From: Ruminococcus sp. | GTDB lineage: Bacteria > Bacillota > Clostridia > Oscillospirales > Ruminococcaceae | DNA length: 64,000 bases | Reading direction: 5' to 3' | Assembly (NCBI RefSeq): GCF_017464355.1 | Contig: NZ_JAFUAG010000003.1 | Coordinates: 98,692-162,691 of the forward strand | Shown here: piece after piece, positions 18,441 to 26,489 of the stretch | How the letters are laid out: every line of letters starts with the position of its first letter | Position numbering within the stretch: the stretch's first letter is position 1 | Position numbers and translations under genes: made by a program | The notes under the pieces: generated by a model | What the model was told of the DNA's origin: nothing | Databases searched by the model: none | Seen by the model: the letters and a program-made list of their open reading frames with translations, nothing else

Positions 18441-19019
18441 TTGAAAGAATCCAAGCAAATAGGAATTTATAAAAAATATCTAAGAGAACATCTCTCGAAA
18501 AAACGCTACACTCATTCGCTCAACGTGGCTGCCTCCGCAGTGGCGCTGGCGAAGAAATATGAAGCCGACAGCGACAAGGCCTACACCGCAGGTCTGCTGC
18601 ACGATATCGCCAAGGAGCTTCCCGCTGAGGAACAGCTGGCGCTGGTGAAAAACTCAGGGCTTATGGTCAGTGAGGTGGAAACAAAGTCCCTGCCCCTGTA
18701 CCATGCCATTGCAGGAGCCGAGCTGGTGCAGCAGCTTTTCGATATCCGTGATGAGGAGATGATCTGGGCCATACGCTGGCATACCGTGGCAGCAGGGGAT
18801 ATGAGCAGGCTGGCAGAGGTCATCTACCTGGCAGATCTTATCTCAGCTGACCGCGACTATAAAGATGTGGGCCGCATGAGAAAGCTGGCAGACAAAAGCC
18901 TTGAACGGGCCATGTGCGAAGCTTTGCGCTTCTCCATAGGAGACTCGGTGGGCAAGGGCAACAGCATACCCCTTTCCACGCTGGAGGCTTATAACAGATA
19001 CATAGTTTATAAAAAGTAG
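18441..19019 (+). CDS. yqeK: YqeK-family HD hydrolase (Ap4A hydrolase type)
   Basis: HD-domain phosphohydrolase; members of this family cleave diadenosine tetraphosphate symmetrically. The 192-residue protein has KRYTHSLNVAASAVALAKKY (first His), AGLLHDIAKELP (the HD pair) and IRWHTVAAGDMSRLAEVIYLADLIS (the remaining metal ligands). Start is TTG two bases after the nadD stop, since an AGAGGGG RBS lies at the end of nadD. Position between nadD and rsfS is conserved. Confidence 0.92.
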   Translation: MKESKQIGIYKKYLREHLSKKRYTHSLNVAASAVALAKKYEADSDKAYTAGLLHDIAKELPAEEQLALVKNSGLMVSEVETKSLPLYHAIAGAELVQQLFDIRDEEMIWAIRWHTVAAGDMSRLAEVIYLADLISADRDYKDVGRMRKLADKSLERAMCEALRFSIGDSVGKGNSIPLSTLEAYNRYIVYKK

Positions 19020-19121
19020 ATACCGATTTGGCCATTGCTGCCCTGCCGTCGGCGGAGGGAGCAATACAGACCGGATCGGGAAAACAGTAAACACACTGAA
19101 AGAAATATCAGGAGGGATAAT

Positions 19122-19490
19122 ATGGCAGAAACTACTACCGAGCAGAAGCTTGAAATTATCGTAAAAGCGCTGGATTCAAAGCGCGGCGAAGACATACAGG
19201 CCATAGGCATAGGCGACCTTACCATTCTGGCGGACTACTTTGTCATCGCCAACGGCGGTTCCACCGTGCAGACAAAGGCCATGGCAGAAGAGGTGGAATT
19301 CAGGCTGTCTCAGCTGGGACTCCAGCCCCACCACACCGAGGGCTACGGCCCCAATAACTGGATAGTGCTGGACTACCGTGATATAGTGGTACACGTCTTC
19401 AATAAGGAGACCCGTGACCAGTATAAGCTGGAAAGACTCTGGAGCGACGGCCATGAGGTGGATATCTCAAAGTTCGTGACAAAGGATTGA
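19122..19490 (+). CDS. rsfS: Ribosomal silencing factor RsfS
   Basis: Binds ribosomal protein uL14 and blocks subunit joining under nutrient limitation. The 122-residue protein contains IQAIGIGDLTILADYFVIAN, then TEGYGPNNWIVLDYRDIVVH and the C-terminal YKLERLWSD, all family signatures. Start ATG at 19,122 follows a strong GGAGGG; the frame is open further upstream but has no RBS there. Confidence 0.96.
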   Translation: MAETTTEQKLEIIVKALDSKRGEDIQAIGIGDLTILADYFVIANGGSTVQTKAMAEEVEFRLSQLGLQPHHTEGYGPNNWIVLDYRDIVVHVFNKETRDQYKLERLWSDGHEVDISKFVTKD

Positions 19491-19502
19491 CAGCCTGCCC
19501 CC

Positions 19503-19531
19503 TTGCAAACGGGGGAATAATGTGATATAAT
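19503..19531 (+). promoter_or_regulatory. Promoter of leuS
   Basis: TTGCAA at 19,503-19,508 and TATAAT at 19,526-19,531 with a 17-base spacer. The -35 box is in the loop of a small CCCCC/GGGGG inverted repeat. No T-box leader is visible in the roughly 60-base 5' UTR. Confidence 0.75.
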
Positions 19532-19597
19532 AAATTTCGTGAAATTTGTGCGCCCCGTGGCGGGGCTATCTTTACATAACAAAGGTGATGAATTAAA

Positions 19598-22027
19598 ATG
19601 CAGAATTACGATCACAGTGTCGTTGAAAAGAAATGGCAGAAGTACTGGGAGGAGCATGAAACATTCAAGACAGATGTCTGGGATTTCTCAAAGCCCAAGT
19701 TCTATGCACTGGATATGTTCCCTTATCCCTCAGGTGTAGGTCTTCACGCAGGCCACCCCGAGGGCTATACCGCCAGTGATATAGTTTCCCGTATGAAGAG
19801 AATGCAGGGCTACAACGTGCTGCACCCCATGGGCTATGACTCCTTCGGTCTGCCTGCCGAGCAGTATGCCATAACCACAGGCAACCACCCCAACGGCTTC
19901 ACTCAGGAGAATATACAGACCTTCTCCAAGCAGCTGAAAGAACTGGGCTTTGACTATGACTGGTCGAAGATGATAGCTACCTCCGACCCTGAGTACTATA
20001 AGTGGACCCAGTGGATATTCAAGCAGCTGTACCTTGACGGCTATGCCAAGTATGTAGATATGCCCGTAAACTGGTGCGAGGAGCTGGGCACCGTGCTTTC
20101 CAACGATGAGGTCATCGACGGCAAGTCTGAGCGCGGCGGTTTCCCCGTTGTAAGAAAGAACATGAAGCAGTGGGTCATCGACCAGCCCGCTTTTGCAGAA
20201 AAGCTGCTGGAAGGCCTCGATGAGATAGACTGGCCTGAGTCCACCAAGTCCATGCAGCGTAACTGGATAGGCAAGTCCACAGGTGTAGAGGTCGAGTTCG
20301 ATATCGTCGGCGGCGGAAAGTTCTCTATCTTCACCACCTGTATCGAAACTATCTACGGTATCACCTTCATGGTGCTGGCACCTGACGGCGCTATCACCGA
20401 GAGCCTCCTTGACAGGGTGCAGAACCGTGAGGAAGTTCAGGCCTATATCGACGAAACAAAGAAGAAGAACGACATGGACCGCACCGAGCTGAACAAGACC
20501 AAGTCGGGCTGTGAGCTTAAGGGCGTTACCTGCATAAACCCCGTAAACGGCAAGGAAGTCCGTATGTTCATCGGCGACTTCGTGCTGGCAAGCTACGGCA
20601 CAGGTGCAGTTATGGCAGTTCCCAGCCATGACCAGCGTGACTTTGAATACGCTGTTGCCCACAATATCGACATGATACAGGTCATCGACGGCAAGGACGG
20701 CCACATCGATGTCACCGAGGCCGCCATGGAAAAGGGCGAGTACCTGGGCAAGGGCTATAAGCTCATAAACTCCGAGGAATTCACAGGCATGACCGTTGAG
20801 GAGGCCAAGGAGGCTATCACTGTCAAGCTGGAGAAAATGGGCAGGGCAAAGCGCACTGTCAACTACCATTTCCGTGAGTGGATATTTGCCCGCCAGAGAT
20901 ACTGGGGCGAGCCTGTTCCCGTGGTACATACCGCGAACGGTATCCATGTGCTCGATGATGAAGAGCTGCCCCTGATACTCCCCGAGCTGGACGACTACAA
21001 GGGCAAGAACGGCAAGGCACCTCTGGAGAACGCAGAGGAGTGGAAACAGTATGACAGGAACGGGATCAAGGGTGTGAGAGAAACCTCTACTATGCCGGGC
21101 AGTGCAGGTTCAAGCTGGTACTTCCTCAGATATATCGACCCCCACAATGATAAGGAGTTCGCAGATCAGGAACTGCTGAAGCACTGGATGCCCGTTGACC
21201 TCTACATCGGCGGACCCGAGCACGCTGTAGGCCACCTGATGTACTCCCGTATCTGGAACAGATACCTGTACGACAAGGGTCTGGCACCTACCAAGGAGCC
21301 TTTCAAGAAGCTGGTGCATCAGGGCATGATACTTGGCGAGAACGGCGTAAAAATGGGCAAGCGTTTCCCCAAGTATGTGGTAAATCCCTCGGATATAATC
21401 AGGGACTTCGGTGCTGATACCCTCAGGCTCTACGAGATGTTCATGGGACCCCTGGAGGTCTCCAAGCCCTGGAGCCAGAGCGGTGTTGAGGGCGCAAAGC
21501 GCTTCCTGAACCGTGTATGGAACTTCTTTACCGAGCCCGCAAATATCACCGAGGATAACGACGGCGCACTGACCAAGGTATACCACCAGACCGTCAAGAA
21601 AGTCACCGATGACTACGAGCAGCTGGCATTCAACACTGCTATCGCCCAGATGATGATCTTCGTGAACGCAGTTTACAAAAACGGCACCTGCCCCAGAGAG
21701 TATGCTGAGGGTCTTATCAAAATGCTCTCCTGCATATCCCCCCATATCGGTGAGGAGATGTGGAGCATTCTCGGCCATGACGATACTATAGCTTACGAAA
21801 GCTGGCCCACCTACGATGAAGCCCAGCTGGTAGAAGATACCGTTGAGATAGTCGTACAGGTGAACGGCAAGGTAAAGGCCAAGCTGAACATAGCTGTCGA
21901 TGAGGATAAGGACAGCGTCCTTGCAAAGGCAAAGGCCGAAGAAAGCATTGCCAAGCTCACCGAGGGCAAGACAGTTGTCAAGGAGATATATGTCCCCAAC
22001 AAGCTTGTTAACATCGTGGTAAAGTAA
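19598..22027 (+). CDS. leuS: Leucyl-tRNA synthetase
   Basis: Class I synthetase of 809 residues. The HIGH motif is present as HAGH in PSGVGLHAGHPEGYTASD. The CP1 editing domain is intact (FVLASYGTGAVMAVPSHDQR). The usual KMSKS loop reads KMGKR in ENGVKMGKRFPKYVVNPSD, an uncommon variant that keeps both lysine-type positions. The C-terminal domain ends in a VVQVNGKVKAKLNI-type segment as expected. Its own promoter and a strong downstream terminator make it a single-gene unit. Confidence 0.97.
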   Translation: MQNYDHSVVEKKWQKYWEEHETFKTDVWDFSKPKFYALDMFPYPSGVGLHAGHPEGYTASDIVSRMKRMQGYNVLHPMGYDSFGLPAEQYAITTGNHPNGFTQENIQTFSKQLKELGFDYDWSKMIATSDPEYYKWTQWIFKQLYLDGYAKYVDMPVNWCEELGTVLSNDEVIDGKSERGGFPVVRKNMKQWVIDQPAFAEKLLEGLDEIDWPESTKSMQRNWIGKSTGVEVEFDIVGGGKFSIFTTCIETIYGITFMVLAPDGAITESLLDRVQNREEVQAYIDETKKKNDMDRTELNKTKSGCELKGVTCINPVNGKEVRMFIGDFVLASYGTGAVMAVPSHDQRDFEYAVAHNIDMIQVIDGKDGHIDVTEAAMEKGEYLGKGYKLINSEEFTGMTVEEAKEAITVKLEKMGRAKRTVNYHFREWIFARQRYWGEPVPVVHTANGIHVLDDEELPLILPELDDYKGKNGKAPLENAEEWKQYDRNGIKGVRETSTMPGSAGSSWYFLRYIDPHNDKEFADQELLKHWMPVDLYIGGPEHAVGHLMYSRIWNRYLYDKGLAPTKEPFKKLVHQGMILGENGVKMGKRFPKYVVNPSDIIRDFGADTLRLYEMFMGPLEVSKPWSQSGVEGAKRFLNRVWNFFTEPANITEDNDGALTKVYHQTVKKVTDDYEQLAFNTAIAQMMIFVNAVYKNGTCPREYAEGLIKMLSCISPHIGEEMWSILGHDDTIAYESWPTYDEAQLVEDTVEIVVQVNGKVKAKLNIAVDEDKDSVLAKAKAEESIAKLTEGKTVVKEIYVPNKLVNIVVK

Positions 22028-22060
22028 TATCGGCTGATAACACGAACAAACAGAAATGAT

Positions 22061-22110
22061 ACAGGCAGATGTCCCGAAAATTTGGGCATCTGCCTGTTTT
22101 GTATTTTTTT
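22061..22110 (+). terminator. Rho-independent terminator after leuS
   Basis: ACAGGCAGATGtCCC pairs with the matching GGGcATCTGCCTGT around a short A/T loop, followed by a T-rich tail including seven consecutive T. Confidence 0.9.
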
Positions 22111-22142
22111 GGTAATAAAAGTTAATATAAATAACAAAGTTT

Positions 22143-22156
22143 TGAAAACGTTTACA
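22143..22156 (+). promoter_or_regulatory. cre-like operator (CcpA-type palindrome)
   Basis: TGAAAACGTTTACA matches the CcpA catabolite-repression consensus TGWAANCGNTNWCA at every specified position. It lies about 90 bases upstream of the lipoprotein start, near its promoter (TATAAT at 22,188). No CcpA gene is in the window, and other LacI-family proteins bind similar sites, so the cognate regulator is an inference. Confidence 0.5.
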
Positions 22157-22233
22157 CTATACTTCATTTGTATTCATAAGTTAATTATATAATAAATAGG
22201 CAACAATATTAATATTTTACAGGAGGCAACGAT

Positions 22234-23589
22234 ATGAAACAAAATATTTCCAGACTTGCAGCCTTTTTGCTGGCAGCATCTATGTGTGTGTCACTGGCAG
22301 GCTGCGGCGACAGCAAGACCGAAGAAAAGACCGAAAAAGAGCAGATCAGCGAAGCCGTAGAAGAACTTGACGACGCCGAAAAGGCAGAACTCGCCGAGAT
22401 AAAGGAAGAAGTCGATGCAGAGATCAACAATGATGACGGGCAGGCAGCCGACTCCTCCGAAGAGGAAGCCCCCGCTGAGGACCTCGGCCTGAAAGACCCT
22501 AAGTATTACACCTACTACGAAGACCTGGCTAAAAGCTATGCCGAGGACGGTATGCCTGACTGTGCAGGCGAGATATTCTATATCTCGGGTCCCTCACCGA
22601 TCATGTACGCTAACGGCAAGGTCTATATCACCTACGGCGGTTCCAAAAAATGGCTGTACAGCTATGACATCGCAAGCGGTTCCCTTGAAAAGGTGTTTGA
22701 ATTCGCAGGTAAGGAAGACGGCAAGTACGATTACAGTTCATGGTTCGTAAAGGGCGATGATCTCTACCTGATGTATAATGCCACAGTATACGGCGATGCC
22801 CACATCGAAAAGGTCGGCAAGGACGGCAGCGTTGAAGACTATGACCCGACCGATGGCTTTATGGTCAACCGCATATCATATGTTTTTGATAACGGCAAAA
22901 TACTCATCACCGCCAATAACAATGACAGCTTTGAGATTTATGACCCCGCCGAGAAAAAGCTGACAAAGCTCGATGTCATACCCGTACCCTCAGACCACGC
23001 AGGTGTCACACAGGACGCTGAAAACCCGATGTTCCTCTTTGGAAAGGGCAGCAGCTTCTATTTCGGTGATGGAGTTTCTTCCATGCTGGGCGGCGACAAG
23101 ATAAAGGACGGCACTGTATATGAGTACAACACCGATACTGATGAAGCTTCCGTTTTCCTGACCGATGACGCGCTCAAAGGTGAAAGCCTCTCTATCAGTA
23201 TATTCGGCGATTATCTGATGAGCAGCACAGGCAGCAGCATTGACCGTGTGTTCAGCCTGATGAAGCTGAGCGACGGCACTAAGATAGTGGATAATTCTCC
23301 TCAGTTCGCACCCTACCTGGGCGGAGAATGCAGCTATTACAGAGATCACTCTGCGGGCAAATGGTATGAGCTGAGATACCCTGACAGCACCTGCACCCTT
23401 ACCTATGAAAATGCAGATGCCCTCATAAATGCAGACGAGCCGATCTCCGATGAGGACGGCAGCACGATCTATCAGCTCGATGACAAGTACTATGTCTACA
23501 ACGACGACGCAGGCTACTTCCTGCGTACCTACGAAAAGGGCAAAGCCGATGAACAGCTGATAATATCCCAGAACCAGCTTGATGAATAG
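22234..23589 (+). CDS. Large secreted lipoprotein, probably beta-propeller-like
   Basis: The 451-residue protein has a lipoprotein signal (RLAAFLLAASMCVSLAGCG, lipobox LAGC). About 70 residues of acidic, low-complexity linker follow. The mature part consists of repeated beta-rich units with Tyr/Gly/Asp patterns such as MYANGKVYITYGG, KGDDLYLMYNA and DNGKILITANNND, which suggest a propeller built of similar blades. It could bind ligand or protein at the cell surface; no enzyme motif is seen. Strong RBS CAGGAGG. It is monocistronic, between the leuS terminator and the rpsU promoter. Confidence 0.8.
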   Translation: MKQNISRLAAFLLAASMCVSLAGCGDSKTEEKTEKEQISEAVEELDDAEKAELAEIKEEVDAEINNDDGQAADSSEEEAPAEDLGLKDPKYYTYYEDLAKSYAEDGMPDCAGEIFYISGPSPIMYANGKVYITYGGSKKWLYSYDIASGSLEKVFEFAGKEDGKYDYSSWFVKGDDLYLMYNATVYGDAHIEKVGKDGSVEDYDPTDGFMVNRISYVFDNGKILITANNNDSFEIYDPAEKKLTKLDVIPVPSDHAGVTQDAENPMFLFGKGSSFYFGDGVSSMLGGDKIKDGTVYEYNTDTDEASVFLTDDALKGESLSISIFGDYLMSSTGSSIDRVFSLMKLSDGTKIVDNSPQFAPYLGGECSYYRDHSAGKWYELRYPDSTCTLTYENADALINADEPISDEDGSTIYQLDDKYYVYNDDAGYFLRTYEKGKADEQLIISQNQLDE

Positions 23590-23913
23590 TTCTCTGTACG
23601 GGATAGTATAAAGCTGTCGGCATAGCCGGAAAAACGTTAAAAAAACACGGCCATTGTCAAAATAACCAAATTATGAACGAAAATATTTGCAGGTAAATTT
23701 TAAAAATATCATTGATACTATTGACTTTTGGAACAAAATATAGTATAATTAACTTGTAATTTATTCGACTGTAAGGTTTCCGCAGATCTTAGACAGAGAG
23801 AACGTTTTGGCGTTTCAAGTTTGCACAAAGCAGACCTTCACTATCACCCTTGTGGTGTGCGGAAGCGGTCGTGAAATTACCTCTGTCACAGGTGGCAAAG
23901 GGAGGGAAACATT
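23590..23913 (+). other. Intergenic region with the rpsU promoter and long leader
   Basis: The first 130 bases are AT-rich with no gene. A consensus promoter at 23,721-23,749 begins transcription near 23,756, leaving a leader of about 155 bases before rpsU. The leader has short inverted repeats (for example CACC-CTTGT-GGTG near 23,847) and could fold, but no known leader class is recognised. Confidence 0.5.
23721..23749 (+). promoter_or_regulatory. Promoter of rpsU
   Basis: TTGACT at 23,721-23,726 and TATAAT at 23,744-23,749, 17-base spacer. Confidence 0.85.
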
Positions 23914-24087
23914 TTGGCAGAAATTCGTGTTGGCAAAAACGAAACTCTGGATACCGCACTGAAGCGTTTTAAGAGATCTTGCGCAAGGGATGGCGTTATC
24001 GCTGAGGTTCGTAAGAGAGAACACTACGAAAAGCCTTCGGTAAAGCGTAAGAAGAAGTCCGAAGCTGCTCGTAAGCGTAAGTATTGA
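23914..24087 (+). CDS. rpsU: 30S ribosomal protein S21
   Basis: A 57-residue basic protein beginning [19 protein letters not shown] and ending in Lys/Arg-rich helices ([12 protein letters not shown]), which is S21 over its full length. Start is TTG, preceded by GGGAGGG. It has its own promoter, a long leader and a strong terminator 13 bases after the stop, so it forms a monocistronic unit. Confidence 0.96.
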   Translation: MAEIRVGKNETLDTALKRFKRSCARDGVIAEVRKREHYEKPSVKRKKKSEAARKRKY

Positions 24088-24100
24088 TTTTTGGATAAAG

Positions 24101-24131
24101 AGAGGATATCGCAGGATATCCTCTTTTTTAT
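24101..24131 (+). terminator. Rho-independent terminator after rpsU
   Basis: Perfect 10-bp stem AGAGGATATC / GATATCCTCT with loop GCAG, followed by six T and A. Confidence 0.92.
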
Positions 24132-24145
24132 TTTGCGTAAAAGTC

Positions 24146-24174
24146 TTTACTTTGAGGGGATTATATGTTATAAT
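24146..24174 (+). promoter_or_regulatory. Promoter of the small ORF and yqeG
   Basis: TTTACT at 24,146-24,151 and TATAAT at 24,169-24,174 with a 17-base spacer, about 45 bases upstream of the small membrane ORF. Confidence 0.7.
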
Positions 24175-24218
24175 GAATGTGAACAATATCTAAATAAAGG
24201 CAGGTATAATAAGGTCAA

Positions 24219-24326
24219 ATGTTTTGTCTGATCTATCATATTGTCGTTGTTTATGTGTGTCTGGTGGTGGTTGACCTGACAATGTATGCTGTATATAAAT
24301 TAAGAAAAAGGAAAGTTAAAGAATGA
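24219..24326 (+). CDS. Candidate 35-residue membrane microprotein
   Basis: The frame encodes MFCLIYHIVVVYVCLVVV... with a single hydrophobic helix and a basic tail (KLRKRKVKE), the layout of a small inner-membrane protein with its C-terminus in the cytoplasm. AAGG lies five bases before the ATG, and the stop overlaps the yqeG start (ATGA), so it could be a leader peptide coupled to yqeG translation. Evidence is compositional only. Confidence 0.4.
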   Translation: MFCLIYHIVVVYVCLVVVDLTMYAVYKLRKRKVKE

Positions 24327-24814
24327 TATTTTTTTTCAAGCCCACCTATGTGTTCGACAAGGTGGTGGATATAACCCCCGAATTTCTTAGGAAAAAGCAG
24401 ATAAAAGGGCTTCTGCTCGACCTTGACAACACCCTCACGACGCACAACAACCCCGTTGTGCCGCAGTCAAGCCTTGACTGGATAAAGAAAATGAAGTCGG
24501 CAGGCATAAAGCTTATGATAGTTTCAAATAACCATGCCCCTAGAGTTACCCCCTTTGCAGAACAGCTGGGGCTGGACTTTGAGTGCGAGGGCGCCAAGCC
24601 CCTGACCTTCGGCTATACCAGGGCCATAAAGCGCATGGGTCTTGAAAAGCGCCATGTGGCAGCCGTGGGGGATCAGATCTTCACGGATATAATGGGCTCA
24701 AATCTCAAAGGGATACGCTCGATATTCGTTTTCCCCATAAAGCCCGAAGAAAGTCTGCCCTTCCGCTTCAAGCGTGCCTGCGAGAAGCCTTTCCTGCCAA
24801 AGCTGAAAAAGTGA
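24323..24814 (+). CDS. yqeG: YqeG-family HAD phosphatase (IIIA)
   Basis: HAD-superfamily phosphatase of 163 residues. The nucleophile motif is LLLDLDNTLTTHN, motif II is LMIVSNN, and motif III/IV is AAVGDQIFTDIMGSN. The N-terminal FFFKPTYVFDKVVDITPEFL is specific to the YqeG family. The physiological substrate is not established with certainty. It follows a possible microprotein and precedes the broken acetyltransferase. Confidence 0.9.
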   Translation: MIFFFKPTYVFDKVVDITPEFLRKKQIKGLLLDLDNTLTTHNNPVVPQSSLDWIKKMKSAGIKLMIVSNNHAPRVTPFAEQLGLDFECEGAKPLTFGYTRAIKRMGLEKRHVAAVGDQIFTDIMGSNLKGIRSIFVFPIKPEESLPFRFKRACEKPFLPKLKK

Positions 24815-24821
24815 GTTGTAA

Positions 24822-25280
24822 ATGAAAGTAGTAAAATTTGAAGAGAAATACCGTCAGGCATTCATTGATTTCAATACCGACTGGATAGTTACCTATTTCG
24901 GGCGGCTTGAATAGCACGATATTGAAACCTTTGAACGCATAGATGACGAACTTGACGCGGGCGCGATGATATTCATAGCGGTCGAGGACGATATCCCCCT
25001 TGCCTGCTGCATGGCTATGCCGATGGAAGGCGATACGTGGGAGATATGCAAGCTGGGTTCAAACAAAACTGTTCCCCACAAGGGCGCAGGCAGTGCAGTG
25101 TTCAGCGCATCTATGGAGTGGGCTGAAGAACATGGTGCAAAGCGGCTGTTCATACTTTCAAACAGCAGACTTAAGACCGCCCTGCATATCTACCGCAAAC
25201 ACGGCTTCAAAGAGATAAAGCTGGAAGACTACAGCTATGACAGGGGCGACATCGCCTTTGAGAAACTGCTTGGTAAATAA
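24822..25280 (+). pseudogene. GNAT acetyltransferase interrupted by an in-frame TAG
   Basis: The frame reads MKVVKFEEKYRQAFIDFN... for 30 codons, meets TAG at 24,912-24,914 (YFGRLE-stop-HDIETFERID), and then continues without further breaks through a complete GNAT domain. The acetyl-CoA loop is VPHKGAGSAVFSASMEWAEE and the C-terminal motif LFILSNSRLKTALHIYRKHG. The segments on both sides of the stop belong to one protein. An ATG at 24,966 could restart translation but would lose the N-terminal substrate-binding part. Recent inactivation, sequencing error or readthrough are possible. Confidence 0.8.
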
Positions 25281-25319
25281 CGGCGAAACGCCGAAATATA
25301 TAAAACGGAGGTATTTAAC

Positions 25320-25514
25320 ATGAGTGATTTTTTCAGAGAACTGATAGGAGTTAAGTGCAACTTTGCCACCACCGACGGCGAGTATCGCAACTATGTGCTG
25401 AGAGATATTTCCAACGATTGGATAGTTATCGAGAAGAACGCAGAGTCTGTTTATCTCAACCTTTCTCACGTTGCGTCTATCAAGGTCGCAGCTGACGTCA
25501 AGGAAGAAGCCTGA
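25320..25514 (+). CDS. Small conserved-looking protein, possibly SH3/Sm-like barrel
   Basis: A 64-residue protein with alternating hydrophobic residues in strand-like blocks (VKCNFATTDGEYRNYVLRD, WIVIEKNAESVYLNLSHVAS), which suggests a small beta-barrel. The last segment (NLSHVASIKV) resembles the C-terminal strand of Sm/SH3-type folds, but this is only a pattern. Good RBS (GGAGG). Its stop overlaps the next start (TGATG). Confidence 0.65.
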   Translation: MSDFFRELIGVKCNFATTDGEYRNYVLRDISNDWIVIEKNAESVYLNLSHVASIKVAADVKEEA

Positions 25515-26377
25515 TGTCCGCAAAATTCGGCCCTGCGGGCAGCAGCGACAGATTTTCCGCTGAGTGCAGATCGTCCCTGCAGCTGCCGGGCTGGCTTGCT
25601 AAAATGGGGCTTGACCACTTTGAGTATCAGTGCGGACGGGGTGTCCGTGTCAGCGATAAGCTGGCTGTGGGGCTGAAGGCTAAGGCGGAGGAACATGGTG
25701 TCACCATTTCTCTCCATGCGCCCTACTTCATCTCCCTTTCAAGCCTTGAAGAAGAAAAGCGTGACAAGAGCATTGAGTATATCCTCCAGTCCGCCGATGC
25801 CGCCAAACGTCTTGGAGCTGAGCGCATAGTTATCCACAGCGGTTCCTGCGCTAAAATGTCCCGCGGCGAAGCCCTGGAGCTTGCTAAGGATACCCTGCTG
25901 CGTGCAAGAAAAGCCGCAGTTGAACAGGGTCTCGGGGATATCATCTTCTGCCCCGAAACTATGGGCAAGGTAAACCAGCTGGGTGATCTTGATGAGGTGC
26001 TTGAGCTTTGTGCGCTGGACGAAAGCTTTCTTCCCTGTATAGATTTCGGCCACCTCAATGCCCGTGAATTCGGCCGTATTAAGGGCAGGGCTGAGTATGA
26101 GGAGATACTTGCTGCCATTGAAAACAAGCTGGGCGCTGACAGGCTGAAAGTCTTCCACAGCCATTTCTCAAAGATCGAGTTCACCGTGCCCGGGGGCGAA
26201 AAGCGCCACCTGACCTTTGCGGAAAATAACGGCTTCGGCCCCGACTATGAGCCCCTTATGGAGCTTGTGGCCAAAAAAGGCCTGTCTCCCGTTTTCATCT
26301 GCGAAAGCGCAGGTACCCAGGACGACGACGCCCTCACCATGAAACAGTGCTACCTCAATGCACTTGCAAATGCCTGA
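25514..26377 (+). CDS. Endonuclease IV-like TIM-barrel protein
   Basis: AP endonuclease 2 family: the trinuclear zinc ligands are in ISLHAPY, RIVIHSGS, IFCPETMG, CIDFGHLNA, VFHSHFSK and ICESAG, matching the order of His69, His109, Glu145, Asp179/His182, His216 and Glu261 of endonuclease IV. The protein has 287 residues, near the usual length. Function in base-excision repair of abasic sites is the likely role; sugar isomerases share the fold but not this complete set of ligands. Translationally coupled to the small gene upstream. Confidence 0.85.
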   Translation: MSAKFGPAGSSDRFSAECRSSLQLPGWLAKMGLDHFEYQCGRGVRVSDKLAVGLKAKAEEHGVTISLHAPYFISLSSLEEEKRDKSIEYILQSADAAKRLGAERIVIHSGSCAKMSRGEALELAKDTLLRARKAAVEQGLGDIIFCPETMGKVNQLGDLDEVLELCALDESFLPCIDFGHLNAREFGRIKGRAEYEEILAAIENKLGADRLKVFHSHFSKIEFTVPGGEKRHLTFAENNGFGPDYEPLMELVAKKGLSPVFICESAGTQDDDALTMKQCYLNALANA

Positions 26378-26384
26378 GAACATT

Positions 26385-26412
26385 CCCACCGCTTAACGGT
26401 GGGATTTTTTTT
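26385..26412 (+). terminator. Terminator after the endonuclease IV-like gene
   Basis: CCCACCG-CTTAA-CGGTGGG followed by A and eight T. Confidence 0.92.
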
Positions 26413-26426
26413 GTGCAAAAATATAC

Positions 26427-26455
26427 TTGGATTATTCATACAGGTGTGGTATAAT
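26427..26455 (+). promoter_or_regulatory. Promoter of the radical SAM gene
   Basis: TTGGAT at 26,427-26,432, TATAAT at 26,450-26,455, 17-base spacer, with an extended -10 TGG just before TATAAT. Confidence 0.75.
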
Positions 26456-26489
26456 ATGAAAGAGCAAAGCTCTGAACGGAGGAATGAAA

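Noticed and set aside
19532-19597. T-box leader for leuS
   Set aside because: Only about 60 bases separate the promoter from the start, and no T-box sequence or antiterminator is present.
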